Source: Lactarius indigo (lineage: Eukaryota; Basidiomycota; Agaricomycetes; Russulales; Russulaceae). From it: 64,000 bases of DNA. The DNA lies in assembly GCA_025766275.1 (NCBI GenBank), contig JAFKAC010000007.1:682001-746000 (forward strand). The letters are read 5' to 3'. A program made the translations under genes and the position numbers. Positions within the stretch are counted from its first letter, which is position 1. Each line of letters starts with the position of its first letter. This document shows positions 60,162-64,000 of this stretch, piece by piece. Below the pieces are notes generated by a model that saw nothing but the letters and a program-made list of their open reading frames with translations, was not told the origin of the DNA and did not search any database.

Positions 60162-62049
60162 TCAAAGGAGATCTAAAGACTGTCCTAGACCGCTTGTTGT
60201 TCCCTTTCTACGAGGGCCATCTCTCGATAGATTCTCTTCTAACACTTCAAAATATAACACTTCCGTCCCATCAGGACCTCGCTTCTGGACCCACGACCCC
60301 TGGAACATGTGCAAGCCTATTGACACCGTACGTAAGCACGAACCCGGTCGGCGCATTATCGTTTCAGCATCTGCCAATCCAAAGCGCGCAACAGGAGAGT
60401 TAGGGGAGTGTAGTGCGTATGTATCCGTGTAAGAGCTTGGGAATTCGTTGTCCCCGTCACGCGAAGTAGGGATCCAGTATACGTGCAACTTGAGTGAACG
60501 GAGATTATGTGCCTTCTCGACTGCACGCCCAATCGACTCCTATGGAACGACGAAACAAGTGTCCCTTTGAGTATTGACCCAAAAGTTGGCAAGACGAACG
60601 TACGGCATCACGGCTTGCAACGGCACAGGAGAGCTCCTCAAGCTGCGGAAAGAGTTCACAGACGCACTGGACATCTGCCAGGGTAAGTTGTGTCATGTTG
60701 AGTAACATCTGGCGAAGTGTGTCCGCGTGTCTACGAGCAAGAGAGAGTAGAAATCCCCGAGGAATACTCATTTGGCCTGCCGTCGAGAAGGCATACAATG
60801 TAAAGGACTCGAGCGATGGATGTGGTGTGAGTGAGCGTAGCCATGCCCAAAGTTGTACGGGACCTTGCAGATCGACGGAGGATGTGCGTACAGTCAGTCG
60901 CTCCAAGAGTGGTAGCTGCGCATCGCGGCCTAGAGGCCGGAGTAATCCCGGACGGAGATACTCTGTGTCGAGCGCAACGAGGGCAGGTAACGAGGTTAGG
61001 ATATCTGGGATGGCACTGCTCGGTGCGCCTTTTAGTCGCAGGTCACGCAGGTGCGGAAGTTGTGAGAGTACAGCGATTAGGATGGTTTCAGGAACGCCGG
61101 CGCAACGCTACATCGCACGTATTGAGGCCTTCGTAAATGCGAGTCACGAATGAAATGAATACATACCCCGAGTTCCAGTTCCGTGAGTGTGGCCCCGAGT
61201 AGAGGAGCCCATCCCTGTAGTACGCGTGGTGGACCATTCATGCACCATATTGCTACCTTTTGCAAGTTGGGGAAGGTGTTAAGAAAGGTCCACGTATCTT
61301 CTCCAAGGTCGCTGTAGGTGCGGAGGGTGATTGCGCGCAAGGGGAGACCGCGAAGGACGTCGAGGAAGGAAATGAAGGCGGCGGGTGAAACAGACGTGTC
61401 GTCAATCCATGTGAAAGAGTACAAGTTGTCGCAAAGGCGGAGAGCTTTGAGGACGGCTTCTGTGACTGACGGGTGGTTTGCGTGCAGGACACCTGGGAAA
61501 GAAAGAAAAAGAGTAGGTGAACAACGACCCGCCGACACGGAAGAAATCGCGAGACGGGTGCAAAAGGATGATGGTCAGAATCATGCACTAACAGCGCGTC
61601 TCGTGTGGTGCTACCGTTTCACTCGAACCCATAAAAGAAAAAGACTCGACCTGTTTCGCGGAGATGCCGTACGTGACATGCGAGTTCGGGTCTCTTCAGA
61701 AGGGTGTATGCTGGGTGAATTACATTGCTGGTCTGACATAGGGGCGATCTAAGATAACGCAGTCGTCTGAGTGCTTTGGCGAGCTTACCGGCTTATGATC
61801 CCATAGTCTGGCACGCGTGTCAGTGTCAAGCGTGCGATACAAGAGTGGAGTAGCGGCTTTGTTGAGGTCTCTGCTAGCGAGCGCAGCTGTATACAGGTCG
61901 CGTCTATCGGTGAGATACTCAAGAATGGAGTAAAAAATGTCTGTGGGGATGAGAGGGTGATTGTATGAGATAACCATACCTTGAGATCGACAGTGACTCG
62001 GACGGATGGAATTAAAGAGAGCGTTAGGCCGAGATGACCGAGCGGCCAT
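60162..62049 (-). CDS. F-box protein with leucine-rich-like repeats
   Basis: A spliced minus-strand gene. An F-box is seen near the start (PLIPTDIFYSILEYLTDRRD, then LYTAALASRDLNKAATPLLY). After introns come repeated Leu-rich segments such as ALRLCDNLYSFTWIDD, LRGLPLRAITLRTYSDLG, FPNLQKVAIWCMNG, LSQLPHLRDLRLKGAPS, LPLLERLTVRTSS and FPQLEELSCAVASRD, and a final exon reading AVEKAHNLRSLKLHVYWI to a stop at 60162. Such proteins act as substrate receptors of SCF ubiquitin ligases and are numerous in agaricomycetes. The ATG at 62049 is the first in frame; one at 61976, directly before the F-box, is equally likely. The substrate is unknown. It is divergent from DPH5 with 23 bases between start codons. 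Confidence 0.8.
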
Positions 62050-62072
62050 GCGCCAATCGTCCGACTTTGAAC

Positions 62073-63129
62073 ATGTTCTACATAATTGGTCTGGGTCTCT
62101 CTGATGAGAAAGATATAACTCTCCGTGGTTTGGAGGTGAACAATGCCAGAACAGGCTTCAGGATCAGTCTTGATCTTTTATCATAACAGGCCGTCAGATC
62201 ATCCTCGCGCCTCTACCTCGAGGCATACACCAGCATTCTCACTGTTCGAAAGGAGCGCTTGGCACGTTCATCTCCGAATTCCCTGCCTCTCCAAGCTCAC
62301 CCTCTCTCCCCTAAAGGAGGAGTTCTATGGAAAGCCCCTCATTCTTGCCGACCGTGATATGGTCGAGACAGAGAGTGACGAGATTTTGCGAGATGCCCAC
62401 ATCCAAGATGTTTCTCTTCTCGTCGTTGGCGATCCTTTCGGTGCCACTACCCACACCGACATCCTCCTCCGCGCCCGGGCGCTCGGCATACCGACACGTG
62501 TCATACACAACGCATCCATCATGAACGCGATCGGAGCATGCGGCCTGCAACTGTACAACTTTGGCCAAACTGTCTCCCTCGTCTTTTTCACCGACACATG
62601 GCGGCCAGACAGCTTCTATGATCGCGTGCGCGAGAACGCTGATCTCGGGGTGCACACACTCATCTTGCTTGATATCAAAGTCAAGGAACAAAGCGAGGAG
62701 AACCTTGCTCGGTGCGTTTGCATCTCCCACGTTGTGCCCAACCTCGGTGTGGAGGGATTATACCAAAAATTACGAGCAGGGGGCGTAAGATTTACGAACC
62801 GCCGCGGTACATGTCCATATTTCAAGCAGTAACTCAACTCGCTGAAGTCGAAGACGCGCGGCAGTGGTGGAGTGCTCGTGCCAGAACGGACGCTCGCAGT
62901 TGCGCTCTCACGTGTGGGTGGCGGCCCGGATGACGAACGCATCGTGTGCGGAACACTTGCGCAGCTCCGGGAGCAGCCGCCAGAAGTGTTCGGTGAGCCG
63001 CTTCATAGCCTGGTAATTGTAGGGCGGCGATTACACCACCTGGAGGCAGAGTACGCTGCGACGTTTGCTGTGGACGCGACGTCGTGGAGGGAGGTAGCGA
63101 GAAAAGAGTATGGTTGCAACTTCGATTGA
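62073..63129 (+). CDS. DPH5: Diphthine methyl ester synthase Dph5, with one frame offset
   Basis: Exons 62073-62135, 62190-62261, 62317-62711 and 62780-63129 give about 290 residues. The start [86 protein letters not shown] and the closing [15 protein letters not shown] are diagnostic. Dph5 methylates the modified histidine of elongation factor 2 on the way to diphthamide, using S-adenosylmethionine. The intron 62262-62316 needs a GC donor (GCACGT) to restore KERLEEFYGK. In the last exon the reading must drop one base near 62860 to pass from QLAEVEDA to [18 protein letters not shown]; both parts are conserved. The gene therefore carries a real frameshift or an assembly insertion. Confidence 0.9.
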
Positions 63130-63227
63130 GGTCACACTTTTTGTTAAATTTTGCGAAGTTTGGATCACGCTAGATGATCACCTAGTGCGAGATGTGTTTG
63201 GTTCACTGGTAGTGGGAACAAAAACTA

Positions 63228-63779
63228 CTACTGAGGCGTCCTGAGGTATTTAGACAGCAAACCGCGCATATTCTGACGTAGCTCCTGGCCCGTAGACGCC
63301 ATATGGTCATGCAGCCGCGCTTTCCGCCTCTCCTCTTCCACCAACATTTCCTCAAACCCACACAGCTGCCTTCTTGACGTCGGGCGTAGCGATATATATG
63401 GGAATTTCTGAGTGATCCTTTGTATCGCTTCGTCCACCGACAGGCGATCGGACATGACCAGCAATGCCGTCGCAAAGTCGACGCCCTCACCCGTGCCGTC
63501 GCAGTGCACGAGGACAGGATGACCAGAGCGGCGCACGTCCGCGAGAGCGAACAACGTCGTGGGCTCGTCCACATATGCACACTCCGCGTCGCGTGGGTAG
63601 GACCCCTCACAGTTTCGCGCAACAGCGATGTCGTAAATGCCTCGCGCACGAAGCCCGGCAGGGTCGACGAGGGAGAAGAGGTCTGCGAAGTAGAGACGCG
63701 GCGCGATCTCTTCAGGGGGGAGTGCATATGTGGGGGGTTCTGGACCAACGGGATTGTAGAAAGCAATTCTCTCTGGCAT
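63228..63779 (-). CDS. Dual-specificity-phosphatase-like protein lacking the P-loop Arg
   Basis: A frame of 183 residues from ATG 63779 (MPERIAFYNPVGPEPP); an in-frame ATG at 63836 would add 19 residues, and a further 5-prime exon cannot be excluded at the window edge. The fold follows small dual-specificity phosphatases: IAPRLYFADLFSLVD, LRARGIYDIAVARNCEG, RSGHPVLVHCDGTGEGVDFA and MSDRLSVDEAIQRITQKFPY. The P-loop should read HC-x5-R-S/T, but here it is HCDGTGEGV, with Gly where the catalytic Arg belongs. The Cys is kept. Without Arg, phosphate binding is expected to be lost, so a binding or regulatory role is more likely. The carboxyl end is basic and helical. Family is likely; function unknown. 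Confidence 0.7.
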   Translation of the reverse strand: MPERIAFYNPVGPEPPTYALPPEEIAPRLYFADLFSLVDPAGLRARGIYDIAVARNCEGSYPRDAECAYVDEPTTLFALADVRRSGHPVLVHCDGTGEGVDFATALLVMSDRLSVDEAIQRITQKFPYISLRPTSRRQLCGFEEMLVEEERRKARLHDHMASTGQELRQNMRGLLSKYLRTPQ

Positions 63780-64000
63780 GGCAGTTAGGAGTGAACGAGA
63801 TTTGCGCGGTGGCAGTAGACCCGAAATGTGGACCACAGATTACACGACAAACCAGCCGGTGGCGAAAGTGAGAGCTGCGACCAAGGCTGTGGCCGTTTGT
63901 CCAAGTGCCAGTGCCAGTCAAAGTGTAGGCTAGAGACGGTCCAGGCTGGCAGGCTCGAACGAACATACTCAAATCAAAGATCCGAGATCTGAGTCTGCAG

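Noticed and set aside
1..64000. CRISPR arrays, rRNA, tRNA and bacterial operon signals.
   Set aside because: No regularly spaced direct repeats and no recognisable rRNA or tRNA sequence were seen; the window is intron-rich eukaryotic DNA. A covariance-model scan could still reveal a small RNA missed by eye.

Overview
The window is nuclear DNA from a filamentous fungus, most likely an agaricomycete (mushroom-type) basidiomycete. Genes lie densely on both strands, most coding regions are broken by many GT-AG introns of about 40 to 60 bases, and the recognisable proteins are typical fungal ones: Skt5/Chs4, Het-C, a Num1/Mcp5-like PH protein and a Far9/Far10-type FHA tail-anchored protein. Nothing bacterial, viral or organellar was seen. 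All gene models here were built by eye from splice signals, frame continuity and remembered family motifs; no database search was run.

Layout. 0-5 kb: the amino-terminal piece of a pogo/Tc5-like transposase running off the left edge, a CCCH zinc-finger protein and an unrecognised multi-exon gene. 5.7-16 kb: NOC4, eIF2-alpha (SUI2), a CAP-Gly protein, a BTB/POZ protein and a divergently transcribed FHA/coiled-coil tail-anchored STRIPAK-type protein. 16.6-25.7 kb: SKT5/CHS4, a small unknown gene, RPC19, another unknown gene and the dual-specificity phosphatase YVH1. 25.7-34.6 kb: a gene-poor stretch carrying one pogo/Tigger-like terminal motif, a 19-exon serine-carboxypeptidase-like gene and a cyclic-nucleotide phosphodiesterase. 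34.6-38.4 kb: no convincing gene. 38.4-57.2 kb: a disordered protein, a Num1/Mcp5-like cortical protein, SEC24, MAK5, an unknown protein and HET-C. 57.2-64 kb: a 2-kb gap, LSM4, an F-box/LRR protein, DPH5 and a dual-specificity-phosphatase-like protein.

Most genes are conserved housekeeping genes: ribosome biogenesis (NOC4, MAK5), translation (SUI2, DPH5, and YVH1 through 60S maturation), transcription (RPC19), splicing (LSM4), COPII transport (SEC24), cell-wall synthesis (SKT5) and signalling (phosphodiesterase, STRIPAK-like FHA protein). I see no operon-like logic or defence island. Several pairs are divergent with short shared promoters, for example SEC24/MAK5 with 87 bases between start codons, DPH5/F-box, and BTB/FHA.

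The observations most worth checking are: (1) a carboxypeptidase-like protein with an intact oxyanion motif but all three catalytic positions replaced; (2) a phosphatase-like protein at the right end that keeps the P-loop Cys but lacks the Arg; (3) six places in four conserved genes where homologous-looking sequence continues only after skipping one base, two of them exactly at a TGA; (4) four introns that only work with GC donors; (5) coding microexons of 7 and 11 bases. Point 3 may well be assembly error, so it should be tested against reads first.
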